From: Chitinophagaceae bacterium
Lineage (GTDB): Bacteria; Bacteroidota; Bacteroidia; Chitinophagales; Chitinophagaceae
Direction: 5' to 3'
DNA: 64,000 bases
Assembly: GCA_019638625.1 (NCBI GenBank)
Contig: JAHBTK010000002.1
Coordinates: 248,001 to 312,000 of the forward strand
Part shown: positions 55,626 to 63,743 of the stretch, one piece after another
Layout of the letters: the number at the start of each line of letters is the position of its first letter
Position numbering within the stretch: position 1 is the stretch's first letter
Translations under genes and position numbers: made by a program
The notes under the pieces: generated by a model
What the model was told of the DNA's origin: nothing
Seen by the model: the letters and a program-made list of their open reading frames with translations, nothing else
The model's database searches: none

Positions 55626-56537
55626 CTATTTTTTCTCAGCTACGCGGAGTTTGGCGCTCCGGCTGCGGGAATTTTGCTTCACCTCCTTTTCGGAAGGCAC
55701 TATTGGTTTTTTTGTAAGGATATTGAATGGACTTTCTGCCTGGATGCCATACACAGAGTCACCAACCGGCTGCTCAAAGCCGCCATATTTAAAAAAGTTT
55801 TTTACCAGCCGGTCTTCAATACTGTGAAAAGTAATGACAGCTACGCGGCCACCTTTCTTCAAAAGAGGAGGAGTCTGTTGTAATAAGTCTTTCAGACTTT
55901 GCATTTCGTCGTTTACCACTATACGCAATGCCTGGAATACCTGGGCAAAATATTTATTGGGATTTCCTTTTACCGCCGCAGCAACAGCTTGCTTAAAATC
56001 GTTTACCGACTTCAATGGCATCAGCTTTCTTTGTTCTATAATAACCCTGGCCAATGTTTTGGCATTGGTTACTTCCCCGTATTGTTCAAATAGTTTATGA
56101 AGTTCTGACTCAGACGAAGTATGCAGCAACCCTGCCGCAGTAATTTCCTGCTGCTGGTCCATTCTCATATCCAGGGGCGCTTCTTCAAAGCGTGTAGAAA
56201 AGCCTCGTTGAGGCTCGTCAAACTGGTGGCTGGATACCCCCAGGTCGGCCAGAATACCATCCACCGGAGCTGCATCATACAATTTCAGGAACCTTTGTAT
56301 ATGCCGGAAGTTGTGCGGAACAAAGGTCACCCGCTTATCATCCGGAACATTTTTTCCGGCATCTTCATCCTGGTCGAATACAAAGAGTTTACCCTTTTCT
56401 CCCAACTGGGAAAGAATTGCCCGGCTGTGCCCGCCTCCTCCTAATGTACAATCCACATACACACCATCCGGTTGAATATTAAGCGCTGTTATCGCTTCCT
56501 CCAATAAAACCGGAATATGGTATTGCTGCTCCATCAT
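55626..56537 (-). CDS. rsmH: 16S rRNA (cytosine-1402-N4)-methyltransferase
   Basis: 303 residues. HIPVLLEEAITAL at the start, the SAM-binding VDCTLGGGGHSRAIL, GILADLGVSSHQFDEPQRGFS, the MDMR-type PLDMRMDQQQ and the end FHSIEDRLVKNFFK. The enzyme (MraW/RsmH) methylates N4 of C1402 in 16S rRNA. It follows mraZ by 52 bases and overlaps nothing. All family motifs are present. Confidence 0.96.
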   Translation of the reverse strand: MMEQQYHIPVLLEEAITALNIQPDGVYVDCTLGGGGHSRAILSQLGEKGKLFVFDQDEDAGKNVPDDKRVTFVPHNFRHIQRFLKLYDAAPVDGILADLGVSSHQFDEPQRGFSTRFEEAPLDMRMDQQQEITAAGLLHTSSESELHKLFEQYGEVTNAKTLARVIIEQRKLMPLKSVNDFKQAVAAAVKGNPNKYFAQVFQALRIVVNDEMQSLKDLLQQTPPLLKKGGRVAVITFHSIEDRLVKNFFKYGGFEQPVGDSVYGIQAESPFNILTKKPIVPSEKEVKQNSRSRSAKLRVAEKK

Positions 56538-56589
56538 AAAAAGGCTTGGTCAGGGTTACCACTTAAGCCTTCGACATCCCAAACGGGCA

Positions 56590-57048
56590 TCACCCCAAAA
56601 AACTTTCACCGTTCATTACCTCATTACCAAGCCTACTGAATGCTTCAGGCGAAAAAGTGTCAAAGAACTGGTGGTACTTACTTTTATCCCAGATTTCAAT
56701 TTTATCGTAAGCCGACACAAGCAATATATCTTTTTGCAGGCCGGCATATTCCATCAGGTTTTTGGGGAGCAATAATCGCCCCGCACTATCCAATTCCAGT
56801 ATCGCGCCATTTAGGAAATAGCGGCGGAATTCTCTTACCTTCGGGTCAAAATCACTTTTTCTGCCAATCTCTTCAAATTTGGGCTCCCAGTTTTTCATAG
56901 GATATAGGGTCAAACAACTCTCAAACCCCCTGTTAATAAAGAAGCTACCGGTTTCTCCCTCCGGGATTTGCCTTTTAATCCCTGTTGGAAGAAGAAACCG
57001 ACCTTTTGCGTCCAGAGTAGCTTCATATTCCCCTAAAAACCGTATCAT
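56590..57048 (-). CDS. mraZ: Transcriptional regulator MraZ
   Basis: 152 residues made of two AbrB-like halves: FLGEYEATLDAKGRFLLPTGIK at the start and GAILELDSAGRLLLPKNLMEYAGL in the second half. Both carry the DxxGR signature (DAKGR, DSAGR). MraZ forms a ring-shaped oligomer that represses the dcw cluster by binding TGGG-type repeats before its own gene. Three TGGGA boxes spaced 10 and 20 bases lie 22-56 bases upstream of this ATG. It is the first gene of the cluster. Confidence 0.95.
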   Translation of the reverse strand: MIRFLGEYEATLDAKGRFLLPTGIKRQIPEGETGSFFINRGFESCLTLYPMKNWEPKFEEIGRKSDFDPKVREFRRYFLNGAILELDSAGRLLLPKNLMEYAGLQKDILLVSAYDKIEIWDKSKYHQFFDTFSPEAFSRLGNEVMNGESFLG

Positions 57049-57069
57049 TTATAAAGAGTTGCATCAATT

Positions 57070-57104
57070 TCCCATTTCCTCCCACAAAATAACATATTTT
57101 CCCA
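57070..57104 (-). promoter_or_regulatory. Three MraZ-binding boxes (TGGGA) in helical phase
   Basis: On the minus strand TGGGA occurs at 57104-57100, 57084-57080 and 57074-57070, i.e. 20 and 10 bases apart. E. coli MraZ binds TGGGN repeats separated by 5 bases; the last two boxes fit that exactly and the first is one step further on the same helix face. Confidence 0.75.
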
Positions 57105-57223
57105 CTTTAAACGAACGTTTTGAATTAATTATTTTATTCACAGCATCTTTTTTACGAAAATGCACACCTGTAAAGGATTTTATATAGTTTCGGGCTTGTA
57201 GCACAATAGTTTAGGTGAATTAC

Positions 57224-57273
57224 TGTGGATAACCCTGTTTTTTTGTGGAAACAACTGTGGATTGTGTGGGGAT
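57224..57273 (+). promoter_or_regulatory. Cluster of DnaA-box-like repeats
   Basis: TGTGGATAA (57224-57232) is a perfect DnaA box on the opposite strand (TTATCCACA). TGTGGAAAC (57244), TGTGGATTG (57256) and TGTGGGGAT (57265) are weaker copies in the same direction. The cluster lies 176-225 bases before mraZ. Confidence 0.5.
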
Positions 57274-57424
57274 TGAGAAGGAGATACTCCAAAAGCCGGT
57301 AGCTATTCTCCGCAGGTTGCAGGCATCGGCACGGTCTCCATGCTAGGAAACTCCAACCGGTTTTTTAGGGGCTCACAAACTGTACCCATCCATAAAAGCT
57401 ACCGCAATTTTGCGTGGTTGGGAT

Positions 57425-58483
57425 TCAACTATCAGTTCTTATAGATTGAAAAAATGAACGAAAGCCATTCCAGGCGTCTTCAGCTTCTTTCAATCTGTCG
57501 GCCATCACGGATCCTGCCTTATCGATCAGTTGACTGCGCAGCTTTTCATCCTTATAGATATTTCTCATCTTAGAAGCAATGTCCTCTATATTGTTAGTTT
57601 CGCAATACAAAACAGCATCCCCTGCCGTTTCATTAATGGCTCCTGTCCTATTGGTTATTACCGGTAGCTCCCCCTGCAAATAATTCAGGACACGCAGTCC
57701 TGTAACGTCAATGGCAGGGAGATAGATCACCGCAAAAGCAGATGTCGCTATATTCGCCTCCTCCTCAAGATTACAATCCTCCATGATCATCACATCCTGC
57801 CTGTATTTATAATTTTCAAGCAACTGCCTTAACGCATCTGCATTACTTCCCAGGTCAGCGATCATTAATTGCACACTGCTTTTCTGCCATTTTTTAAATA
57901 TGGAAAAAGCTTTCAAAACATTAGTTACCTGTCCGATCGGGTTGTTAAATGCCGAATAATAAAAAAACTCCTTTCCGTTTGAATACTGCTCTTTTACCGA
58001 TTCCCGGTGGCTCCAGTCAACAGGCCGAAAGAAACTACTTACCTGCGGAGGAAGCGTACTCTTAAAAACTGTTCCCGGTATTGTACGAAGCAGGTAATCA
58101 GAAAATGACAGTATGTTTTTAGCTTTTACAAACACACCCGTTTTTTTTATCTCCTGTGTTATCCAGACAAGTTCTGTGATACCAGGTGGCGTCAGTACTT
58201 CGTTTATCGAAAAAAGCAGATCCGGTTTCAGTTCCCTGGCGTATTCATTTATTTTCTTTTTCCTTCTCGTTTCTTCAAACAATTTTGGGAATACTCCTGA
58301 TTTGACTTTTGTTAATGACACAGGCAGAGCATAATTCCATTCATCAAATTTTTCGGATACCAGTAGAATAATTGAATTTTCAATGCCTGCATGAAAAATT
58401 TTCGACAAAACGCCGTCTATAGCCGATTTCAGGTGCTTATCTTTTGGTAAAAGCCGGTCATATCCACACACTAATATCTTCAT
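57425..58483 (-). CDS. Glycosyltransferase-like protein (GT-B, GT4-like)
   Basis: About 352 residues from MKILVCGYDRLLPKD; upstream ATGs at 58489 and 58561 only add a hydrophobic leader. A Rossmann-like N-terminal half and a C-terminal half resembling GT4 enzymes: EEEANIATSAFAVIYLPAIDVTGLRVLNYLQGELPVITN, GAINETAGDAVLYCE and NNIEDIASKMRNIYKDEKLR (read in pieces). The first Glu of the usual E-x7-E pair is replaced around VLNYLQGELPV, so donor binding may differ. It is not part of the dcw cluster in orientation only by chance: it is on the same strand, 376 bases upstream. Acceptor unknown. Confidence 0.68.
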   Translation of the reverse strand: MKILVCGYDRLLPKDKHLKSAIDGVLSKIFHAGIENSIILLVSEKFDEWNYALPVSLTKVKSGVFPKLFEETRRKKKINEYARELKPDLLFSINEVLTPPGITELVWITQEIKKTGVFVKAKNILSFSDYLLRTIPGTVFKSTLPPQVSSFFRPVDWSHRESVKEQYSNGKEFFYYSAFNNPIGQVTNVLKAFSIFKKWQKSSVQLMIADLGSNADALRQLLENYKYRQDVMIMEDCNLEEEANIATSAFAVIYLPAIDVTGLRVLNYLQGELPVITNRTGAINETAGDAVLYCETNNIEDIASKMRNIYKDEKLRSQLIDKAGSVMADRLKEAEDAWNGFRSFFQSIRTDS

Positions 58484-58610
58484 GAGCATCAATTGATTGG
58501 TATTAAAAGAAGAGGCGAAACTGTCAATTGGTAATATCAGTTCAAAAATTATTCCCGCCAAATTACGTTAATAGTAATAATACATGGCATTGTAAATTAA
58601 ATCCGTTCCT

Positions 58611-59843
58611 ATGAGATTTAAATTTTTACATTTTATAATTATTTGTTCATTGGTACTCTGGCATCAGGCGGCCGTTGCGCAATGTCCCGGTGGAGTACCT
58701 CCGCTGCAAATAGTACAATATGACAGCACCTCCATAGGAGATGATCTTTCATACTTCCCTTATGATCAGTTTGACCCCTCCATGGGAACGCTCCTGGGGG
58801 TATCTGTCAGGGTAAAAGTCACCGGTTTGATCCGGATGACGGTCATTAATTATAACACTACGCCAAGAGCCTTTGATGTGGAGGTACGAAGAAGAGATTA
58901 TTTTATGGCGCCCGGATTGGGTATCTATATTATGGTGGATAGTACGGTAAATTACAATACCAACCCAATTCCTGCGGCCCAGTACCCCGGCACACCTCCT
59001 ACCTACAGCGACCGCGTGCCCAATGACGATTTTTCGAATATTAACGAAAGACTTATCAGCGCTCCGGTCAATAAAGAAGTCATACAGGAGATCACAGACC
59101 CTGCCATCCTGGCCAATTATTTAGGAACGGGAGCTATCGAGCTGGAGTATGCATTAAGCCCGGGTTATTCGGTAGAAGGATTCGGCTCCAGTCAGACAGA
59201 ATCCAGGATTACTACTTATAATACAAGAATTGTGATTGAATTAATATATACTTATTGTCCCAATTCAATTCTGCCTACCGGCAAACTGGAGTTTGATGCA
59301 GCCAAACAGGCTGACAACAATGTACTGCTTACCTGGACAAAAGAAAAAGAAACAAACGGTATATTGTATACCCCCGAAATAAGCACCGACGGCAAAAACT
59401 TTTCCGGAATCGGCGCTATGCAGAGTCAGCAACCGGCAAATGAATCCACCATTGTCAAATACCAGTTTGATTACCGTTTGCCCGGCATCACAAATGACGG
59501 CAAAATCTACTTCCGTTTGAAACAAACGGCAGTAAACGGACAGATCAGCTATTCGGAAACCAGGGTTATAAACTTTGAGACCCTGAGGGAAAAATTAAGC
59601 CTTTATCCGAACCCGGCAGAAAGAAATGTTACGCTGAGTTTTGACAGTCAGCAAAAAGACAACCTGAACCTGGCGCTGCTCAATAGCAGCGGGCAGGTAG
59701 TGGAAACCCGGAACATTAGCCCGGGGGGAGCGAGAACCTATAATTTCGCCTTTACCAGGAACCATCCGCCGGGGGTATATTTTGTACGCGTAATTAATGC
59801 CGCTACCAGGCAGCAGCAGGTACTACGCTTAATGATCAGATAA
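58611..59843 (+). CDS. Secreted T9SS cargo protein with choice-of-anchor-like domain
   Basis: 410 residues. Signal peptide ending AAVAQ, then a beta-rich domain (about 30-230; YDSTSIGDDLSYFPYDQFDPSMGTLLGVSV, read in pieces) like the choice-of-anchor E group. A fibronectin-like stretch (LLTWTKEKETNGILYTPEISTDGKNF) follows, and the end is a type A T9SS sorting domain: LSLYPNPAERNVTLSFDS, LLNSSGQVVETRN and PPGVYFVRVINA. It is exported and displayed or released by the type IX system. No catalytic motif is visible; probably adhesive or structural. Confidence 0.82.
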   Translation: MRFKFLHFIIICSLVLWHQAAVAQCPGGVPPLQIVQYDSTSIGDDLSYFPYDQFDPSMGTLLGVSVRVKVTGLIRMTVINYNTTPRAFDVEVRRRDYFMAPGLGIYIMVDSTVNYNTNPIPAAQYPGTPPTYSDRVPNDDFSNINERLISAPVNKEVIQEITDPAILANYLGTGAIELEYALSPGYSVEGFGSSQTESRITTYNTRIVIELIYTYCPNSILPTGKLEFDAAKQADNNVLLTWTKEKETNGILYTPEISTDGKNFSGIGAMQSQQPANESTIVKYQFDYRLPGITNDGKIYFRLKQTAVNGQISYSETRVINFETLREKLSLYPNPAERNVTLSFDSQQKDNLNLALLNSSGQVVETRNISPGGARTYNFAFTRNHPPGVYFVRVINAATRQQQVLRLMIR

Positions 59844-59863
59844 CCACCTGTATTATAATAAAT

Positions 59864-59904
59864 CATAAAGAGTTGGGTTTTTGCCGGCTCTTTATGTATT
59901 TTTG
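59864..59904 (+). terminator. Terminator hairpin merging into the DUF4290 promoter
   Basis: CATAAAGAG (59864-59872) and CTCTTTATG (59888-59896) form a 9-base stem. TATTTTTG follows at once (59897-59904): it serves as the hairpin's T-rich tail and is also an exact TAnnTTTG -7 box for the next gene, whose ATG is at 59924. Confidence 0.65.
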
Positions 59905-59923
59905 TACCTACTTAAACACATTG

Positions 59924-60601
59924 ATGGAATACAATACGACGAGGAATCATCTTATCATGCGGGAGTATGGCAGGCATATCCAGAAGATGATTGACTATGT
60001 AATCAGCATTGAAGACAAGGAACAAAGACAAAAGAACGCGCAGGCGCTTATCGAACTGATGGGCTTTTTAAACCCCCATTTGAAAAATGTAGAAGATTTC
60101 CGGCACAAATTATGGGATCATCTCTTTTTAATTTCCGATTTTAAGCTGGAGGTAGACAGCCCCTATCCTATTCCTACGCGGGAGACCCTGAAAGCAAAAC
60201 CAGAGGCATTACCCTATCCCAAAAAATATCCCAAATACTCCCATCTGGGCAAAAACCTTGAATTGGTAATACAAAAAGCGTTAAAAGAAGAGAATCCTGA
60301 AAAACGCTCCGGCTTTGCCAATTCAATAGCCTATTACATGAAGCTTGCCTACAATACCTGGCACAAGGAACTGGTGCATGATGATGGTATCAGGAGCGAG
60401 CTGAACGCCATTACAGACGGCCAACTGGAGTTTACCAATACGCCTTTTGTGAAAGCTTTCCGCGAGAGAGACAACCGGGAGAGCAACCGTTTCCAGAGAG
60501 GCGGTAAAGGCTTTCAGCAGCGAAGCGGAGGCCGTAACGACCGGAATGACCGGAATAATGGTAAAGGCGGCAACAAACACTTTAAAAAACGTTTCAAATA
60601 A
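59924..60601 (+). CDS. DUF4290 family protein
   Basis: 225 residues from MEYNTTRNHLIMREYGRHIQ; the longer frame from 59873 starts inside the hairpin and promoter. The first 165 residues are a helical DUF4290 domain (MIDYVISIEDKEQRQKNAQALIELMG; NPHLKNVEDFRHKLWDHLF). The last 45 are rich in Arg, Gly, Asn and Lys (RGGKGFQQRSGGRNDRNDRN), like RNA-binding tails. The family is found in Bacteroidota, often near murA as here; its function is unknown. Confidence 0.88.
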   Translation: MEYNTTRNHLIMREYGRHIQKMIDYVISIEDKEQRQKNAQALIELMGFLNPHLKNVEDFRHKLWDHLFLISDFKLEVDSPYPIPTRETLKAKPEALPYPKKYPKYSHLGKNLELVIQKALKEENPEKRSGFANSIAYYMKLAYNTWHKELVHDDGIRSELNAITDGQLEFTNTPFVKAFRERDNRESNRFQRGGKGFQQRSGGRNDRNDRNNGKGGNKHFKKRFK

Positions 60602-60636
60602 TTTCAATAAACGGTATCACCGAATCAACAATTTAG

Positions 60637-60670
60637 AAACCCCGGTATTGCGCCCGGGGTTTTATATTTG
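60637..60670 (+). terminator. Terminator after DUF4290 overlapping the murA promoter
   Basis: AAACCCCGG (60637-60645) and CCGGGGTTT (60654-60662) form a 9-base stem followed by T. The next bases, TATATTTG (60663-60670), are an exact TAnnTTTG -7 box for murA, whose ATG is 19 bases on. Confidence 0.75.
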
Positions 60671-60688
60671 CATTCATACTAATTCACT

Positions 60689-61996
60689 ATGTATTCTTTT
60701 GAAGTTACCGGCGGAAAAAAACTAAAAGGGGAGATCATACCCCAGGGCGCCAAAAATGAAGCATTGCAGATCATCAGCGCAGTATTATTGACCCCGGAAA
60801 AAGTAACGGTCAGCAACATTCCGGATATAATGGATGTAAACCTGCTGATTGAACTATTGGAAGAACTGAATGTGGCCGTAGAGAGAGTCAGCCGGGATAC
60901 CTGCATTTTCCAGGCGGATAATGTGAACGTTGATTATCTCAGGAGTGATGCATATAAGTCCAAAAGCGGGCGGCTACGGGGCGCCGTTATGCTGGCAGGC
61001 CCTCTGTTGGCACGGTTCAAAAAAGCCTTTATACCCAAGCCCGGCGGTGATAAAATCGGCAGAAGAAGACTGGATACCCACATCATCGGGTTTGAAAAGC
61101 TGGGAGTGACCTTTAACTACGATTCCAGTGATGATTTTTTCCATCTCACAACGCAGCAATTAAAGGGCGCCTATATGTTGCTGGATGAGCCTTCGGTAAC
61201 CGGCACCGCCAATATAGTAATGGCGGCAGCGATGGCAAATGGCACCACCACTATTTACAATGCCGCCTGTGAACCTTATCTGCAACAATTGTGTAAGATG
61301 CTGAACAGGATGGGCGCCAACATACAGGGCATCGGTTCCAACCTGCTTACCATACAGGGCGTAAACTACCTGGGTGGCACAGAACACAGGATGCTGCCGG
61401 ACATGATCGAAGTGGGCTCATTTATAGGACTGGCGGCAATGACACAAAGTGAGATCCTGATCAAAGGAGCCGGTATTGAAAACCTGGGGCAAATCCCGGA
61501 CAAGTTCAGGCAGTTGGGCATTGATCTCCGCTTTTCAGGTGACGATATCCATGTTCCCGAGCAGGAGTTTTATGAAATACAAACTTTTCTGGATGGTTCG
61601 GTAATGACTATTTATGACCATCCCTGGCCGGGCTTTACGCCCGACCTGCTCAGTATTGTGCTGGTAGTGGCTACCCAGGCAAAAGGCTCTGTGCTTATTC
61701 ATCAGAAAATGTTTGAAAGCAGGTTGTTCTTTGTAGATAAGCTGATTGATATGGGCGCCCAGATCATTTTATGCGACCCGCATCGTGCCGCAGTCATAGG
61801 ATTGGGCAGGGCACAAAAACTAAGAGGCATTACCATGAGCAGCCCGGATATACGGGCAGGTGTATCCCTGCTGATCGCGGCATTAAGCGCGGAAGGAAAA
61901 AGCACCATTCAGAATATAGAACAAATAGACAGGGGGTATCAGTACATTGATAAACGGTTGATAGCTTTAGGGGCAGAGATCAAACGGATTTCTTAA
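60689..61996 (+). CDS. murA: UDP-N-acetylglucosamine 1-carboxyvinyltransferase, Asp-type active site
   Basis: 435 residues. Lys22 in QGAKNEAL, the active-site loop AGPLLARFKKAFIPKPGGDKIGRR (read in pieces) and the C-terminal SSPDIRAGVSLLIAAL motif identify MurA, which transfers enolpyruvate from PEP to UDP-GlcNAc, the first step toward peptidoglycan. The catalytic Cys (Cys115 in E. coli, PGGC) is Asp121 here (codon GAT, 61049-61051). Asp in this place keeps activity but prevents fosfomycin attachment in other bacteria. It is followed by gmk after 12 bases. Confidence 0.95.
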   Translation: MYSFEVTGGKKLKGEIIPQGAKNEALQIISAVLLTPEKVTVSNIPDIMDVNLLIELLEELNVAVERVSRDTCIFQADNVNVDYLRSDAYKSKSGRLRGAVMLAGPLLARFKKAFIPKPGGDKIGRRRLDTHIIGFEKLGVTFNYDSSDDFFHLTTQQLKGAYMLLDEPSVTGTANIVMAAAMANGTTTIYNAACEPYLQQLCKMLNRMGANIQGIGSNLLTIQGVNYLGGTEHRMLPDMIEVGSFIGLAAMTQSEILIKGAGIENLGQIPDKFRQLGIDLRFSGDDIHVPEQEFYEIQTFLDGSVMTIYDHPWPGFTPDLLSIVLVVATQAKGSVLIHQKMFESRLFFVDKLIDMGAQIILCDPHRAAVIGLGRAQKLRGITMSSPDIRAGVSLLIAALSAEGKSTIQNIEQIDRGYQYIDKRLIALGAEIKRIS

Positions 61997-62008
61997 ACAT
62001 CTTTTGAA

Positions 62009-62581
62009 ATGGCAAAAAAAATCATCATCATCATAACGGCTCCCTCCGGAGCTGGCAAAACTTCCATTATCCACTACCTGATCGAAAAGCTTCCCTATCT
62101 GCTGTCATTTTCGATATCAGCTACAACCCGTAGTCCCAGAGCGCACGAAACCGATGGCAAAGATTATTATTTTATTTCTGAAAGTGATTTTAGAAACAAA
62201 ATACAACAGGATGAATTTGTAGAATGGGAGATGGTTTATAAGGGGAAATATTATGGCACCCTGTACGCTGAACTGGAGCGTATCTGGTCACTGAACAAAA
62301 TCCCCATTCTGGATATTGATGTAAAAGGCGCATTGAGTATTCAGAAAAACTACGCCGACTCACACCTCTCTATTTTTGTACAACCTCCATCCATTGAAGA
62401 GCTGAAAAAACGCCTGGAAAAAAGGCAAACAGAAACGCCGGAATCTCTTGCCGCCAGGATAAACAAAGCGGCTTATGAACTTTCTTTTAAGAACAACTTC
62501 GATCATGTTGTTACCAACACGCGGTTAGAAGACGCCTGCCGGCAGGCGGAAGAAATCGTACAACAATACATCGCTGAATAA
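62009..62581 (+). CDS. gmk: Guanylate kinase
   Basis: 190 residues. P-loop APSGAGKTS (11-19), the GMP-binding segment SISATTRSPRAHETDGKDYYF and FVEWEMVYKGKYYGT, and DIDVKGALSIQ. It phosphorylates GMP to GDP in the cytoplasm. It lies 12 bases after murA and is likely co-transcribed with it. A GC-rich hairpin follows. Complete and of standard length. Confidence 0.97.
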   Translation: MAKKIIIIITAPSGAGKTSIIHYLIEKLPYLLSFSISATTRSPRAHETDGKDYYFISESDFRNKIQQDEFVEWEMVYKGKYYGTLYAELERIWSLNKIPILDIDVKGALSIQKNYADSHLSIFVQPPSIEELKKRLEKRQTETPESLAARINKAAYELSFKNNFDHVVTNTRLEDACRQAEEIVQQYIAE

Positions 62582-62598
62582 TTTGCAGCCTTACCTGC

Positions 62599-62627
62599 AT
62601 CCGGGCATGCCTGGGTTCTGCCCGGAT
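62599..62627. terminator. Hairpin between convergent gmk and AIM24-like gene
   Basis: ATCCGGGCA and TGCCCGGAT form a perfect 9-base stem with an 11-base loop. No T-run follows on the plus strand and the minus strand is AT-poor, but the place between two converging genes fits a shared terminator. Confidence 0.5.
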
Positions 62628-62685
62628 ATAATACTAGTCCACACGTTCTCCTGACGATAAATCGGCTTGTATATGCTATCCGTCG

Positions 62686-63480
62686 TTACCGTCCATCACC
62701 ATCCAGCAGGTTACCCAGGCCGCCGAGTAAACTACCTTCTTCCTTGCGATTAACCGTACCGTAGGAAAGTATCCTGCTGGCCAACCGGCTTACGGGGAGG
62801 GTCTGTATCCAGACCTTACCGGGGCCACGCAGCGTGGCAAAGAACAGTCCTTCACCACCGAAAATGGTATTGCGGATGCCACCCACAAACTGGATATCGT
62901 AATGTATGTCTTTGGTGTACCCTACCAGGCAACCCGTGTCGATGCGTAACATTTCCCCTGCCGCCAATGTCCGTTCAAACACGTGTCCGCCCGCATGAAC
63001 GAAGGCCATTCCATCTCCCTCCAGTTTCTGCATGATAAATCCTTCCCCTCCAAACAAGCCGGTACCCAGTTTACGCTGAAACTCTATGCCGATGCTTACG
63101 CCCCGGGCCGCGCACAAAAACGCATCTTTCTGGCATACCACTTTTCCTCCCAGTTCATATAAATCCAGGGGTATGATCTTTCCCGGGTAGGGAGAAGCAA
63201 AAGCCACTCTTTTTTTGCCCTGCCCCACATTGGTAAAAGCGGTCATAAACAAGCTTTCACCCGTAAGCAACCGTTTGCCGGCACTCATCAGTTTGCTCAT
63301 AAAGCCCCCTGCATTCTTTTTGGAGCCATCCCCGAAAATCGTTTGCATTTGTATGTCCTCATCCATCATCATAAACGCGCCGCTTTCCGCCATGGCCGTT
63401 TCACCCGGGTCAAGCTCAATATCCACATACTGCATTTCTTCCCCGTATATCCTGTAGTCTATTTCATGTGCTGTTTGCAT
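62686..63480 (-). CDS. AIM24/TIGR00266 family protein
   Basis: 264 residues, no signal peptide. The all-beta AIM24-like fold shows in [75 protein letters not shown] and [24 protein letters not shown] (read in pieces), ending in a Gly-rich tail. Proteins of the family are widespread and of unknown biochemical role. It is a single gene, convergent with gmk and divergent from the patatin gene. Confidence 0.9.
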   Translation of the reverse strand: MQTAHEIDYRIYGEEMQYVDIELDPGETAMAESGAFMMMDEDIQMQTIFGDGSKKNAGGFMSKLMSAGKRLLTGESLFMTAFTNVGQGKKRVAFASPYPGKIIPLDLYELGGKVVCQKDAFLCAARGVSIGIEFQRKLGTGLFGGEGFIMQKLEGDGMAFVHAGGHVFERTLAAGEMLRIDTGCLVGYTKDIHYDIQFVGGIRNTIFGGEGLFFATLRGPGKVWIQTLPVSRLASRILSYGTVNRKEEGSLLGGLGNLLDGDGR

Positions 63481-63591
63481 AGTATCGCTTTTTCAGGTAA
63501 AAATAATACTAAGTATTTCACCTCGTATTACCGCTTATAAAAAACATCCGGATACCGGTTAAGTACAGCCTTGCAGTATTCTGTTAAAAAA

Positions 63592-63641
63592 AGCCGAAAT
63601 AGTGTAGCGGCTGCTTTTTTGTTTGATATGTGGTATATTTG
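63592..63641 (+). promoter_or_regulatory. Hairpin with T-run followed by patatin promoter box
   Basis: AGCCG (63592-63596) and CGGCT (63608-63612) form a short stem flanked by an A-run and a run of six T (63615-63620). TATATTTG (63634-63641) is an exact TAnnTTTG -7 box, about 100 bases before the patatin ATG. No plus-strand gene precedes the hairpin, so what it would terminate is unclear. Confidence 0.45.
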
Positions 63642-63743
63642 ATACTTCAAAAAAAGTTCAATAACAACGCAATAAAACCGCTGCTTTCGTCATTCATAAA
63701 GTTTGCTCGCCTGAGTTTTTGTGATCACAATACGGGATTTCCG

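Larger units (their letters stand above)
57049..57424. other. 376-base noncoding region upstream of mraZ
   Basis: No convincing gene lies here. From left to right it holds three MraZ-type boxes, an AT-rich stretch (57110-57190), a cluster of TGTGG repeats resembling DnaA boxes (57224-57273) and a long-range hairpin (57291-57366). The hairpin arms AAAAGCCGGT and ACCGGTTTTT enclose a 55-base loop and could end the glycosyltransferase transcript on the minus strand. Confidence 0.6.

Noticed and set aside
57291..57366. Structured element as SRP RNA, 6S RNA or a known riboswitch
   Set aside because: The conserved SRP loop (GGAAGGAAGCAG type) and other known consensus cores were not found on either strand.
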